Source: Bradyrhizobium diazoefficiens USDA 110
Lineage (GTDB): Bacteria; Pseudomonadota; Alphaproteobacteria; Rhizobiales; Xanthobacteraceae
Length of the DNA stretch: 64,000 bases
Direction of reading: 5' to 3'
Assembly (NCBI RefSeq): GCF_000011365.1
Contig: NC_004463.1
Span: 6,806,001 to 6,870,000 of the forward strand
The position numbers were made by a program, and so were the translations under genes. The notes beneath the pieces are model-generated. The model was not told the origin of the DNA and made no database searches. It saw only the letters and a program-made list of their open reading frames with translations. Below are positions 52,069 through 61,252 of the stretch, one piece after another; the first letter of the stretch is position 1; each line of letters begins with the position of its first letter.

Positions 52069-54444
52069 CTAGAAACGCTTCAGGGCTTTCAGGACTTTTG
52101 TCGGCGTGATCGGAATCGAGTTGATCGTGGCGCCGAACGGCGCGAGCGCGTCGTTGACCGCGTTGAGCACGCAAGCTGACGCCGCCGCCGTGCCGGCCTC
52201 GCCGACGCCCTTGGCGCCGAGCACGGTGTCGGCGGTCGGCGTCTCGACATGGCCGATGACGATGTCGGGCATCTCCATCGGCATGGGAACGAGGTAGTCG
52301 GCGAGCGAGCCATTCATGAGCTGACCGGTTTCGCTGTAGCGGCATTCCTCGAACAGCGCGGCACCCAGCCCCTGCACGACGCCGCCGCGGAGCTGCTCGT
52401 CCACCAGCATCGGATTGATGACGCGGCCGCAATCCTCGACGATGAAATGCTTCAGCACCTTGATGAAGCCGGTCTCGACATCGACCTCCAGCGAACAGCC
52501 CTGAATGCCGTTGGTGAAGGCGAAGGGATAACCCTGCGGGGCGAAGTGATGGCTTACCGTGAGCTGCGCCTGCGTGCCCGGCGGCAGCGTGTCGGAGCGG
52601 AAATAGGCGATGCGCGCGATCTCCGCGATCGGCATTCGCTGGTTCCGCGTCACCGCATCGACGACCTCGCCATCGATGATGTCGAGCGCAGATGGCTGCT
52701 CCTGGAGGATCAGCGCGGCGATCTCCAGAATATTGCGCTTGAGCGCACGCGTGGCCTGGAGCGCGGTTTCGCCGCCGATGCCGGCGCCGCGGCAGGCCCA
52801 GGTGGCGCCGCCATGCGGCGTCACCTCGGTATCGCCGGTGATGACCTTGACGCGCTCCTGCGCGAGGCCGAGCTGGTCAGCCACGATCTGGCTGATGATC
52901 GCCTCGGTGCCCTGCCCCTGCTCGGTGACCGAGATCAGGCAGCGCACCTCGCCCGACGGCGTCAGGCTGAGAATGGCGCCGTCCTGCGAGGAGATCCGCG
53001 CGCCTCCGACGCCATAGAAGGCCGGGCTCGGGTTGGTGATCTCGACAAAGGTGGCGATGCCAATGCCCCGATAGATGCCGCGCTTGCGCAAATTCGCCTG
53101 CTCGGCACGAAGCGCGTCATAATCCATCATCTCATGCAGGCGCTTCAGGCAGGCCTGATGGGACAGCGCCTCGAAGCGGTAGCCGGTCGGCGAGGTCTGC
53201 GGATAGGCATCATCGGCGATCACGTTCTGTGCGCGGATGGCAAAGGGATCGAGCCCGACCTTGGCTGCGGCCATATCCACCAGCCGCTCGGTGACGGCGC
53301 AAGCGATGGGATGGCCGACAGCGCGATACTGGCTGGTCTGCACCTTGTTCTGGAAGAGCACCTCCAGCGTGGCGCGATAGTTCCTGAAGCGATAGGGCGC
53401 GCCCATCAGGCGGATCACCTGATTGCCTTCGACCACGCTGGTGCGCGGATAGGTCGAGAACGCGCCGATCGCGGTCAGGTCAAGGACGTCCATCGCCAGG
53501 ATTTCGCCCTTGGCATCGACCGCCATGCGGGCCCGGACGCGATGGTCGCGGGCATGGATGTCGGAGACAAAGGATTCAATGCGGTCGGCGACATATTTGA
53601 CGGGGCGGCCGAGCAGGATCGAAAGGCCGACCACCGCCATGTCCTCGTGATAGACATGAAGCTTCATCCCGAAGGAACCGCCGATGTCGGTTGCGATGAC
53701 GCGAACGCGGGCCTCGGGGATGCCGTAGTGGCGCGAATAGAGATCCTGGAACTGGTAAGGCGTCTGCGTCCCGTGATGCACCGTGAGCGCGCCGGCAGCG
53801 GGATCATAGTCGGCGACGATCGCGCGTGGCTCCAGCGTCACCGCGGTGTGGCGGCCGAAGGAGAATTCCTCCTCCACCACGTGGGCCGCATGCGCGAAGG
53901 CCTCGTCGACGGTGCCGTTGTCGAGCTGAGCGCGGAAGCAGGTGTTGTTGGCACTGCCGGGATTGATCACCGGCCCGCCCGCTTCCCGCGCACTGTCGAT
54001 ATCGACAACGAGGGGAAGATCCTCGTAATCGATCTCGATCAGTTCCAGCGCGTCTTCCGCGATCGCCCGGCTCTCGGCGACGACGGCGACCACGGCCTGC
54101 CCGGCCCAGACCACGCGATCCAGCGGTAACGGCAATTGCGGCGCCGAGGTCATACCCTTGAAATGATCGAGCGTGCCGGTCCAGGGCGTGCAGATTTTTG
54201 CGAGGTCCTCACCTGTGGCGACAAGATGCACGCCTTCGAGCGCACGGGTCTGCTCGGTGTTGACGGCGACGATCTTGGCGTGCGCATGCGGGCTGCGCAG
54301 GAACGCAGCGTACAGCATGCGCGGCAGGCGGAGATCGCTGACATAACGGCCGCGGCCGGCAAGCAACCGCTTGGCGTTCGGGCGTGGCACTGAACGGCCG
54401 ATATAAGAGTTCGGGCGGTCGAGCGAGGTCAGAGGCGCGCTCAT
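52069..54444 (-). CDS. Molybdenum hydroxylase large subunit (CoxL/XdhB family)
   Basis: A 791-residue molybdopterin subunit. The start (IGRSVPRPNAKRLLAGRGRYVSDLRLPRM) and motifs DIGGSFGMKLHVYHED, TWACRGAGIGGETALQATR and GVGEAGTAAASACVLNAVNDAL (catalytic Glu) are clear. The active-site loop reads SQYRAVGHP rather than the AYRCSFR of true CO dehydrogenase, so it should not be called CO dehydrogenase. It is cytoplasmic, without a signal peptide. It overlaps the small subunit by 4 bp. Substrate unknown, likely a heterocycle or aldehyde imported by the Liv-type system downstream. Confidence 0.9.
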   Translation of the reverse strand: MSAPLTSLDRPNSYIGRSVPRPNAKRLLAGRGRYVSDLRLPRMLYAAFLRSPHAHAKIVAVNTEQTRALEGVHLVATGEDLAKICTPWTGTLDHFKGMTSAPQLPLPLDRVVWAGQAVVAVVAESRAIAEDALELIEIDYEDLPLVVDIDSAREAGGPVINPGSANNTCFRAQLDNGTVDEAFAHAAHVVEEEFSFGRHTAVTLEPRAIVADYDPAAGALTVHHGTQTPYQFQDLYSRHYGIPEARVRVIATDIGGSFGMKLHVYHEDMAVVGLSILLGRPVKYVADRIESFVSDIHARDHRVRARMAVDAKGEILAMDVLDLTAIGAFSTYPRTSVVEGNQVIRLMGAPYRFRNYRATLEVLFQNKVQTSQYRAVGHPIACAVTERLVDMAAAKVGLDPFAIRAQNVIADDAYPQTSPTGYRFEALSHQACLKRLHEMMDYDALRAEQANLRKRGIYRGIGIATFVEITNPSPAFYGVGGARISSQDGAILSLTPSGEVRCLISVTEQGQGTEAIISQIVADQLGLAQERVKVITGDTEVTPHGGATWACRGAGIGGETALQATRALKRNILEIAALILQEQPSALDIIDGEVVDAVTRNQRMPIAEIARIAYFRSDTLPPGTQAQLTVSHHFAPQGYPFAFTNGIQGCSLEVDVETGFIKVLKHFIVEDCGRVINPMLVDEQLRGGVVQGLGAALFEECRYSETGQLMNGSLADYLVPMPMEMPDIVIGHVETPTADTVLGAKGVGEAGTAAASACVLNAVNDALAPFGATINSIPITPTKVLKALKRF

Positions 54445-54965
54445 GTCGCGCCTCCGTTGTCGCTGCGCGCCTTGGCAACGGCATCGATGGCATCGACGAT
54501 CGCCTCGTAACCGGTGCACCGACAATAATTACCCGACAGCGCGTCGCGGATCTCCTCGCGATTCGGCCGCGCCACCCGCGAGAGCAACTCGTTGGCGTTG
54601 ACCAGCATGCCCGGCGTGCAGAAGCCGCATTGCAGTGCGTTGCGGCGATGAAATTCGGCCTGGAGGTCGGCGATCACGCCGCTTTCGGTGAGACCTTCGA
54701 TGGTCTCGATCTTCGCACCGTCGGCCTGCACCGCGAACATCAGGCAGGAATGCACGGCGCGGCCATCGAGCTGCACGAGGCAGGCCCCGCAGGCGCCCAT
54801 CTCGCAGCCGGCATGCGTCCCCGTCAGTTCGAGCGCATTGCGCAGGCAATCGACCAGCGTCTCGCGCGGCGCGACCTCGCAGGCAACCTTGCGGCCGTTG
54901 ACGACGAGGCGGACCCGCACGGTCTCGTCGGCGTCCCCCAGCAGGGTTTCGTCGAAGCCGCTCAT
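54441..54965 (-). CDS. Molybdenum hydroxylase [2Fe-2S] small subunit
   Basis: A 174-residue subunit with two [2Fe-2S] clusters: plant-type CEMGACGACLV...HSC and helical CGFCTPGM...CRCTGY. It overlaps the large subunit and the FAD subunit by 4 bp on either side, as in CoxS-type operons. It passes electrons from the molybdenum site to FAD. Confidence 0.93.
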   Translation of the reverse strand: MSGFDETLLGDADETVRVRLVVNGRKVACEVAPRETLVDCLRNALELTGTHAGCEMGACGACLVQLDGRAVHSCLMFAVQADGAKIETIEGLTESGVIADLQAEFHRRNALQCGFCTPGMLVNANELLSRVARPNREEIRDALSGNYCRCTGYEAIVDAIDAVAKARSDNGGAT

Positions 54966-55822
54966 GCGCCGTCACCCAGACGTCCGAGCAGGCGTCCCAG
55001 CAGCACACGGGCGAGATGCAGCCGCATCGCCGGCGGCACCTCGTCGCTGTCAGGCGGCGCGAGATCGCCTTCGAGCGCGGCTTGGGCGACAGCGATACGC
55101 TCCGCATCGAGGGACGAGCCGATCAGGGTCGCCTCCGTTCCCTTCACCCGTGTCGGCTTATTGCCGACAGAGAAAAAGGAGATGCGGATGTCCTCGATGC
55201 GTTCGCCGGAGAAGGTCGCAAGCATGCCGCAGCCGACCAATGCATAGTCGCCGCGCCGCCGCGCCAGTTCGTCGAACGCAAAGCGCTGGTCGGCCTTGAA
55301 CAGGGGAACGTAGACAGCGGTGATCAGCTCGCCGGGCTGCAAGGTCGTCTCGAACAGGTCGATGAAGAAATCGTCGGCTTTCACCCGCCGGGCGCCGGAA
55401 GGACCCACGACCTCGATCTCGGCATCAAGCGCCAGCGTCATCGCTGGAAATTCGGAAGCCGGGTCGGCAAGCGCAACGCTGCCGCCAAAGGTGCCGCGGT
55501 TGCGAATCGCGGGATGGGCGACGAACGGCGCCGCGGCTGCGAGCAGCGGCGCGAACTCGGCGATCAGCGGCTCGCTCAGCATCTCGCAATGGCGCGTCAG
55601 CGCGCCGATGCGCAAATAGCCGCCTTCGCGCCTGACGCCGCGCAGCTCGTCAATATGGGTGATGTCGATCAGGAGCCGCGGCGCCTGCAGCCGCAGCGAC
55701 AAGGCCGGCACGAGGCTCTGGCCCCCGGCGATGAAGCGTGCCTCATCGCCGGCGCGCGCATGAGCGTCCAGCGCCTGGTCGATCGTCGCAGCACGAAAAT
55801 AGCTGAAAGCCCTCGCCTTCAC
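54962..55822 (-). CDS. Molybdenum hydroxylase FAD-binding subunit (CoxM family)
   Basis: A 286-residue flavoprotein. The FAD motifs AGGQSLVPAL and TFGGSVALADPASEFP are the family's. The start is GTG at 55822 with GAGGAAACGGCG just before it; an in-frame extension to 55918 would run through a palindromic operator and adds no domain. It is the first gene of an operon of eight (FAD, FeS, Mo, binding protein, two permeases, two ATPases). Confidence 0.9.
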   Translation of the reverse strand: MKARAFSYFRAATIDQALDAHARAGDEARFIAGGQSLVPALSLRLQAPRLLIDITHIDELRGVRREGGYLRIGALTRHCEMLSEPLIAEFAPLLAAAAPFVAHPAIRNRGTFGGSVALADPASEFPAMTLALDAEIEVVGPSGARRVKADDFFIDLFETTLQPGELITAVYVPLFKADQRFAFDELARRRGDYALVGCGMLATFSGERIEDIRISFFSVGNKPTRVKGTEATLIGSSLDAERIAVAQAALEGDLAPPDSDEVPPAMRLHLARVLLGRLLGRLGDGA

Positions 55823-55873
55823 CGCCGTTTCCTCGATATCCGTCGGCTCATCAGCCGGGATGCCAGATTTGTA

Positions 55874-55883
55874 ACCATCTGGT
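55874..55883. promoter_or_regulatory. Operator candidate 1 (ACCATCTGGT)
   Basis: ACCA-TC-TGGT in the context GTAACCATCTGGTCTCA resembles the palindrome at 55926-55939. Centres are 54 bp apart. Both lie between the hydroxylase operon start and the TetR gene. Confidence 0.5.
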
Positions 55884-55925
55884 CTCAAAATCCTGACATG
55901 CCTCCGGGGAACGGTCAACAGGAAA

Positions 55926-55939
55926 TGACCATTTGGTCA
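55926..55939. promoter_or_regulatory. Operator candidate 2 (TGACCATTTGGTCA)
   Basis: Perfect arms TGACCA/TGGTCA flank a 2-bp spacer. It lies 52 bp before the TetR start chosen here and 104 bp before the FAD-subunit start, the expected position for a TetR-type operator that controls both. Confidence 0.6.
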
Positions 55940-55990
55940 CAAATGCACCTTGGGCTATGAAGGCAACAAGACGTGCGATTCAGCGACGAA

Positions 55991-56698
55991 ATGGCCCGAA
56001 AAGCGCAGAAACCAGCGAAGCGACCGGTCCGACGACGGCCCGAGACAGGCAGCAAGACCGCGCCAAAGCGCCGCAACATGCGCGCGGCCGACCGCGAGCG
56101 CGCGATCGTGGACGAGGCGATCCGCTTCTTCGCGGAGCACGGCTTCGAGGGACAAACCCGCGAACTGGCAAAACGCCTGGGCATCACCCATTCGGCAATC
56201 TATCGCCACTTCCCGAGCAAGGAAGCGCTGATCGAGCGGGTGTACCAGGAGGTCTATCTCAGCCGCTGGTCGCCCGACTGGGGGCCGATGATCCAAGACC
56301 GCTCGCTGTCGCTGGAGGCGCGGCTGACGCGCTTCTATCTCGACTATGTCGAACGCGTGTTCGAGTACAATTGGGTGCGGATCTTCGTCTTCTCCGGCAT
56401 GAAGTCGTTCGGCATCACCGGCCGCTATCTCGACATTGTCCGCCGCGAGATCATCGAGCCCGCGGCCGCCGAGCTGCGTCACGATCTCAAGCTGCCCGAT
56501 GCGAAGTCCCGCCCACTGAGTGAGCGCGAGACCGAGCTGTTCTGGGGCCTGCACGGCCGCATCTTCTATCTCGCCATCCGCAAATTCATCTACGAAACGC
56601 CGATCCCGCCCGATCTCGACGCAATCGTCCGCGACGCCGTCCAGACCTTCATGGACGGCGCGAAGACGACGATGCCAAAGCTGCTGATGAGCGGCTAG
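55991..56698 (+). CDS. TetR-family transcriptional regulator
   Basis: A 235-residue regulator. A basic N-terminal tail (KRPVRRRPETGSK) precedes the DNA-binding helix-turn-helix (IVDEAIRFFAEHGFEGQTRELAKRLGITHSAIYRHFPSKEALIERVY) and the ligand-binding C-terminal domain. Possible starts are GTG 55973, ATG 55991 or ATG 56078; I chose the first ATG. It is divergent from the molybdenum hydroxylase-Liv operon and probably represses it via the palindromes at 55874 and 55926. Confidence 0.88.
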   Translation: MARKAQKPAKRPVRRRPETGSKTAPKRRNMRAADRERAIVDEAIRFFAEHGFEGQTRELAKRLGITHSAIYRHFPSKEALIERVYQEVYLSRWSPDWGPMIQDRSLSLEARLTRFYLDYVERVFEYNWVRIFVFSGMKSFGITGRYLDIVRREIIEPAAAELRHDLKLPDAKSRPLSERETELFWGLHGRIFYLAIRKFIYETPIPPDLDAIVRDAVQTFMDGAKTTMPKLLMSG

Positions 56699-58369
56699 CT
56701 ACTTCGAAAGGCTCGGCAGATCGAGCCCCTTGTCACGGGCGCAGTCGATCGCGATGTCGTAGCCCGCGTCGGCATGGCGCATGACGCCGGTGGCCGGATC
56801 GTTCCAGAGCACGCGCGCGATGCGCTTTGCAGCTTCCGGCGTGCCATCAGCGACGATCACCATGCCGGCATGCTGCGAATAGCCGATGCCGACGCCGCCG
56901 CCATGATGCAGCGACACCCAGGTCGCGCCGCTGGCGCAATTGAGCAGCGCGTTGAGCAGCGGCCAGTCGGACACCGCGTCCGATCCGTCCTTCATGGCTT
57001 CGGTCTCGCGGTTCGGGCTTGCCACCGAGCCGCTGTCGAGATGGTCGCGGCCGATCACGACCGGCGCCTTGAGCTCACCGCGCGCCACCATCTCGTTGAA
57101 GGCAAGGCCGAGCCGGTGACGATCGCCGAGGCCGACCCAGCAGATGCGCGCCGGCAGCCCCTGGAACTTGATGCGTTCCCTGGCCATGTCGAGCCAATTG
57201 TGCAGATGCTTGTCATCAGGCATCAGCTCCTTGACCTTGGCGTCGGTCTTGAAGATGTCCTCGGGATCGCCCGACAGCGCAGCCCAGCGGAACGGCCCGA
57301 CGCCGCGGCAGAACAGAGGGCGGATATAGGCAGGGACGAAGCCGGGGAAATCGAAGGCGTTCTTCAGGCCCATGTCCTGCGCCATCTGGCGGATGTTGTT
57401 GCCGTAGTCGAGCGTCGGAATCCCTTGCGCGTGGAAATCCAGCATGGCCTGGACATGCTCGACCATCGAGGTCTTCGAGGCGCGCTCGACGGCCTTCGGA
57501 TCGGACGCGCGCTTGGCTTCCCAGTCGGCGAGCGTCCAGCCTTTGGGGAGATAGCCGTTGATCGGGTCATGGGCGCTGGTCTGGTCGGTGACGATGTCCG
57601 GCTTGACGCCGCGACGCACCAGCTCCGGAAAAATCTCCGCGGCATTGCCGAGCAGGCCGACTGAGATTGCCTTCTTCGTCTTTGCGGACTCTTCCATGAT
57701 CGCGAGCGCCTCGTCGAGCGTCGCGGCCTGCCGATCGAGATAGCCGGTGCGCAACCGCATCTCGATGCGGCTCGGCTGGCATTCAACTGCGAGCATCGAG
57801 GCTCCCGCCATGGTCGCGGCCAGCGGCTGCGCGCCACCCATGCCGCCAAGGCCGGCGGTGAGAATCCATTTGCCGGCAAGGCTGCCGCCATAATGGCGAC
57901 GACCGACCTCGACGAAGGTCTCGTAGGTGCCCTGCACGATGCCCTGGCTGCCGATATAGATCCAGGAGCCGGCCGTCATCTGGCCGTACATCATCAGGCC
58001 CTTGCGATCGAGCTCGTTGAAATGGTCGAGCGTCGCCCAATGCGGCACGATGTTGGAGTTCGCGATCAGCACGCGAGGAGCATCGGCGTGGGTGCGGAAG
58101 ACACCGACCGGCTTGCCGGACTGGATCAGCAGCGTCTCGTCGTCTTCGAGCTTGCGCAACGCCGCCGTAATCCGGTCAAAGCTCTCCCAGTCGCGCGCGG
58201 CACGGCCGATCCCGCCATAGACGACGAGCTCGCTCGGGCGCTCCGCGACATCAGGATCGAGATTGTTCATCAGCATGCGCAAGGGAGCCTCCGTCAGCCA
58301 GCTCTTGGCGCTGATGTCGCGGCCGCGGGGCGCGCGGATGGTGCGGTCGTTGTCCAGTCGGCGGTTCAT
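56699..58369 (-). CDS. hutU: Urocanate hydratase
   Basis: A 556-residue NAD+-dependent enzyme converting urocanate to imidazolonepropionate, the second step of histidine degradation. Motifs include [33 protein letters not shown] (NAD site) and [17 protein letters not shown]. The length is typical. AAGAGG precedes the ATG at 58369. It lies 13 bp after hutH in the hutI-hutH-hutU operon. Confidence 0.96.
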   Translation of the reverse strand: MNRRLDNDRTIRAPRGRDISAKSWLTEAPLRMLMNNLDPDVAERPSELVVYGGIGRAARDWESFDRITAALRKLEDDETLLIQSGKPVGVFRTHADAPRVLIANSNIVPHWATLDHFNELDRKGLMMYGQMTAGSWIYIGSQGIVQGTYETFVEVGRRHYGGSLAGKWILTAGLGGMGGAQPLAATMAGASMLAVECQPSRIEMRLRTGYLDRQAATLDEALAIMEESAKTKKAISVGLLGNAAEIFPELVRRGVKPDIVTDQTSAHDPINGYLPKGWTLADWEAKRASDPKAVERASKTSMVEHVQAMLDFHAQGIPTLDYGNNIRQMAQDMGLKNAFDFPGFVPAYIRPLFCRGVGPFRWAALSGDPEDIFKTDAKVKELMPDDKHLHNWLDMARERIKFQGLPARICWVGLGDRHRLGLAFNEMVARGELKAPVVIGRDHLDSGSVASPNRETEAMKDGSDAVSDWPLLNALLNCASGATWVSLHHGGGVGIGYSQHAGMVIVADGTPEAAKRIARVLWNDPATGVMRHADAGYDIAIDCARDKGLDLPSLSK

Positions 58370-58382
58370 GCGGAACACCTCT

Positions 58383-59942
58383 TCAGGCAAGTCTCGGAAA
58401 TGGATCAGATGGGAGCACGCCGATCGCAGCCGCCGGCAGCGCATCGGCCTCGACGAGCGCGGCTGCCTTGGCGAGATCGCCGGCCATGTAGCGGTCGGCA
58501 CCGAGCGCGGGCACCTGTTCGCGGAGCGCGGCGATGACGGCGACGAGCGGCGCGCTGGTCGCATGCGGCGCGCGCAGCGTAATGCCTTGCGCGGCGACCA
58601 GAAGCTCGATGCCGAGGATGGCGGCGAGATTGTCCGCCATATCGGCGAGGCGCCGCGCCGCATGCGCCGCCATCGACACATGGTCTTCCTGATTGGCGCT
58701 GGTCGGCGTCGAATCGATCGAGCAGGCAGCCGCACGCTGCTTGTTCTCGGCATAGAGCGCGGCCGCCGTCACTTCGGCGATCATGAAGCCGGAATTGACG
58801 CCGGGATCGGGCGTGAGGAACGGCGGCAGACCGAAATTCAGCGCGGGATCGACCAGCGTCGCGATGCGCCGCTCGCTGATCGCGCCGATCTCCGACAGCG
58901 CGAGCGCGATCGTATCGGCCGCAAACGCCACGGGCTCGGCGTGGAAATTGCCGCCGGAGACGATCTCGCCGGTCTCGACCAGGACGAGCGGGTTGTCGGT
59001 GACGGCATTGGCCTCGACGATCAGGGCTCGCGCAGTCTGCGTGATCAGATCGAGCGCGGCCCCTGCGACCTGCGGCTGGCAGCGCAGGCAATAGGGATCC
59101 TGCACGCGTTCGTCGCCTTCGAGATGCGACAGGCGGATGTCGCTGCCGTCGAGCAGCGCGGTCAGCGTCGCAGCCGCGGCGATCTGCCCGGCATGGCCGC
59201 GCAGCGCCTGGATTTCAGGGCGGAACGGCGCTGTGGAGGCCATCGCCGCATCGACCGACAGCGCGCCGGTGACGAGCGCGGCACGGGCCAGATGAAACCC
59301 ACGCAGCACGCCGGAAATGGCATAGGCGGTCGAAAACTGCGTGCCGTTGATCAGCGCGAGCCCCTCCTTGGGCCCGAGGGTCAGCGGCGCAAGCCCGGCG
59401 GCAGCGAGTGCCTCGCCGCCGGACACGGTCTTGCCGTCGACAATCGCCTGTCCCTCGCCGATCATGACGGCGGTCATGTGCGCGAGCGGCGCGAGGTCAC
59501 CGGAGGCGCCGACCGAGCCCTGCTGCGGAACCAGCGGACAGACGCGCCGCGCCAGCATTCCCTGCAACTGCTCGATCACCTCGCGGCGTACGCCAGATGC
59601 GCCGCGCCCCAGCGAGATGATCTTCAGCGCCATCATCAGCCGCACGATCGGCTCCGGCGTCGCCGGACCGACACCGCAGCAATGCGAGACGATGAGGTTG
59701 CGCTGGAGCAGCGCGGTCTGGTCAGGCGGGATGCGCTTCGAGGCGAGCTTTCCGAAGCCGGTATTGATGCCGTAGACGGGGGTGTCCGCTTGCGCCGCCT
59801 TGGCGACGATCGCCGCGGCTGCTTCGACACGCGGCCAGAACGACGGATCGAGCACGACGGGCTGTCCCGCAAGCACGCGCGCGAGATCGTCGAGGCTGAC
59901 CGTTCCCGGTTTGACGACGATCGCCGCGTCCTGCTCCGTCAT
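58383..59942 (-). CDS. hutH: Histidine ammonia-lyase
   Basis: A 519-residue enzyme that deaminates histidine to urocanate. The MIO cofactor forms from Ala146-Ser147-Gly148 in [23 protein letters not shown] carries the catalytic Tyr-region start (YGINTGFG). It overlaps hutI by ATGA (59939-59942). The 32-residue upstream extension in frame is hutI's shadow. Confidence 0.96.
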   Translation of the reverse strand: MTEQDAAIVVKPGTVSLDDLARVLAGQPVVLDPSFWPRVEAAAAIVAKAAQADTPVYGINTGFGKLASKRIPPDQTALLQRNLIVSHCCGVGPATPEPIVRLMMALKIISLGRGASGVRREVIEQLQGMLARRVCPLVPQQGSVGASGDLAPLAHMTAVMIGEGQAIVDGKTVSGGEALAAAGLAPLTLGPKEGLALINGTQFSTAYAISGVLRGFHLARAALVTGALSVDAAMASTAPFRPEIQALRGHAGQIAAAATLTALLDGSDIRLSHLEGDERVQDPYCLRCQPQVAGAALDLITQTARALIVEANAVTDNPLVLVETGEIVSGGNFHAEPVAFAADTIALALSEIGAISERRIATLVDPALNFGLPPFLTPDPGVNSGFMIAEVTAAALYAENKQRAAACSIDSTPTSANQEDHVSMAAHAARRLADMADNLAAILGIELLVAAQGITLRAPHATSAPLVAVIAALREQVPALGADRYMAGDLAKAAALVEADALPAAAIGVLPSDPFPRLA

Positions 59943-61153
59943 TGCCCCCTCCAAACCCGGCGGTGCAGCGGATTGAAGCCGATGCGGTAAACGAGCTCGG
60001 CGGGCCGCTCGATGTCCCAGATCGCGAGATCGCACCATTTGCCGGCCTCTAACGTCCCGGTTTCATCGAGCACGCCAAGCGCGTGCGCGCCTTCGCGGGT
60101 GACGCCGGCGAGGCATTCGGCCACTGTCATCCGGAACAGCGTCGCGCCCATGTTCATCGCCAGCAGCAGCGAGGTCAGCGGCGAGCTACCGGGATTGCAG
60201 TCCGACGCCAGCGCCATGTGGACGCCGTGCTTGCGGAACGACTCGACCGGCGGCTTCTGCGTCTCGCGGATGAAATAGAAGGCGCCCGGCAACAGCACAG
60301 CCACCGTTCCCGCCTTCGCCATCGCGGCCGCACCTGCTTCATCGGTATGCTCGAGATGATCGGCCGACAGTGCGGAGAATTTGGCAGCGAGCGCGGCACC
60401 GCCGAGGTTCGACAATTGGTCGGCATGAAGCTTCACCGGCAGCCCGAGTCCCCTCGCCGTCTCGAACACCCGCGCGGTCTGCCCGGCGGAAAACGCGATG
60501 CCCTCCATGAAGGTGTCGACGGCATCGGCAAGACCAGCCTTGGCAACCGCGGGCAGCATCTCCTTGCACACGAGATCGATATAGCGATCCTTGTCACCAT
60601 CCGCCTCGGGCGGCAGCGCATGGGCGCCGAGGAAGGACGTGCGGATCGCAACCGGCCGCTGGCGGCCGAGGCTGCGCGCAGCTGCGAGCTGACGCATCTC
60701 GGTCTCGGCATCGAGGCCGTAGCCGGACTTGATCTCGACCGTGGTGGCGCCCTCGCCGATCAGCGCGTCGAGCCGCGGCAGCGCGCTTGCGACGAGCTCG
60801 GCCTCGCTCGCCTTGCGCGTCGCGGCCACCGTCGAGACGATGCCGCCGCCGGCGCGCGCGATCTCCTCATAGCTTGCCCCCTTCAGCCGCAGCTCGAACT
60901 CGTGCGCACGGTTGCCGCCATAGACCAGATGAGTGTGGCAGTCGACGAGGCCCGGCGTGATCCAGCGCCCCGCGCAATCGATCCGCTTGATGGCATCTGC
61001 GTCCGCCGGAAAGTCCGCCGCCGCACCCGCATAGACGATGTGGCCGCCGCGCGCGGCAATCAGGCCGTGCTCGATTTCGCCGAGATCGGGGCGATCGGCC
61101 CGCATCGTGGCGAGGCGGGCATTGTGCCAGATCCGGTCGAAGCGCTCTGCCAT
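59939..61153 (-). CDS. hutI: Imidazolonepropionase
   Basis: A 404-residue amidohydrolase that opens imidazolone-propionate to N-formimidoylglutamate. Metal ligands lie in [22 protein letters not shown] and [11 protein letters not shown] are further family motifs. AAGGGACAG precedes the ATG. It is the first gene of the minus-strand hut operon and is divergent from hutF with the palindrome 61199-61218 between. Confidence 0.96.
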   Translation of the reverse strand: MAERFDRIWHNARLATMRADRPDLGEIEHGLIAARGGHIVYAGAAADFPADADAIKRIDCAGRWITPGLVDCHTHLVYGGNRAHEFELRLKGASYEEIARAGGGIVSTVAATRKASEAELVASALPRLDALIGEGATTVEIKSGYGLDAETEMRQLAAARSLGRQRPVAIRTSFLGAHALPPEADGDKDRYIDLVCKEMLPAVAKAGLADAVDTFMEGIAFSAGQTARVFETARGLGLPVKLHADQLSNLGGAALAAKFSALSADHLEHTDEAGAAAMAKAGTVAVLLPGAFYFIRETQKPPVESFRKHGVHMALASDCNPGSSPLTSLLLAMNMGATLFRMTVAECLAGVTREGAHALGVLDETGTLEAGKWCDLAIWDIERPAELVYRIGFNPLHRRVWRGQ

Positions 61154-61198
61154 GCAACTGTCCCTTCGCGGATGTCCCTGCGCCCTGGGATGCTTGAC

Positions 61199-61218
61199 TT
61201 ATATGTCTAGACATATAA
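61199..61218. promoter_or_regulatory. HutC operator candidate, perfect 20-bp palindrome
   Basis: TTATATGTCTAGACATATAA is fully palindromic and contains TGTCTAGACA, similar to the TGTATAGACA core of known HutC sites. It overlaps TTGACT (61194) and TATAAT (61214), though these are only 14 bp apart. It lies 46 bp before hutI and 35 bp before hutF, so HutC could repress both operons. Confidence 0.8.
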
Positions 61219-61252
61219 TCGTAAGGCGGTTCTGTCCAGCCGGCGTGTAATC

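Noticed and set aside
52069..55822. Aerobic carbon-monoxide dehydrogenase
   Set aside because: The subunit order is similar, but the large subunit has SQYRAVGHP instead of the AYRCSFR active-site loop of true CO dehydrogenase.
61194..61219. Sigma-70 promoter TTGACT-TATAAT across the hut palindrome
   Set aside because: The spacing is 14 bp, shorter than the usual 16-18, so I recorded the palindrome as an operator and did not call the promoter.
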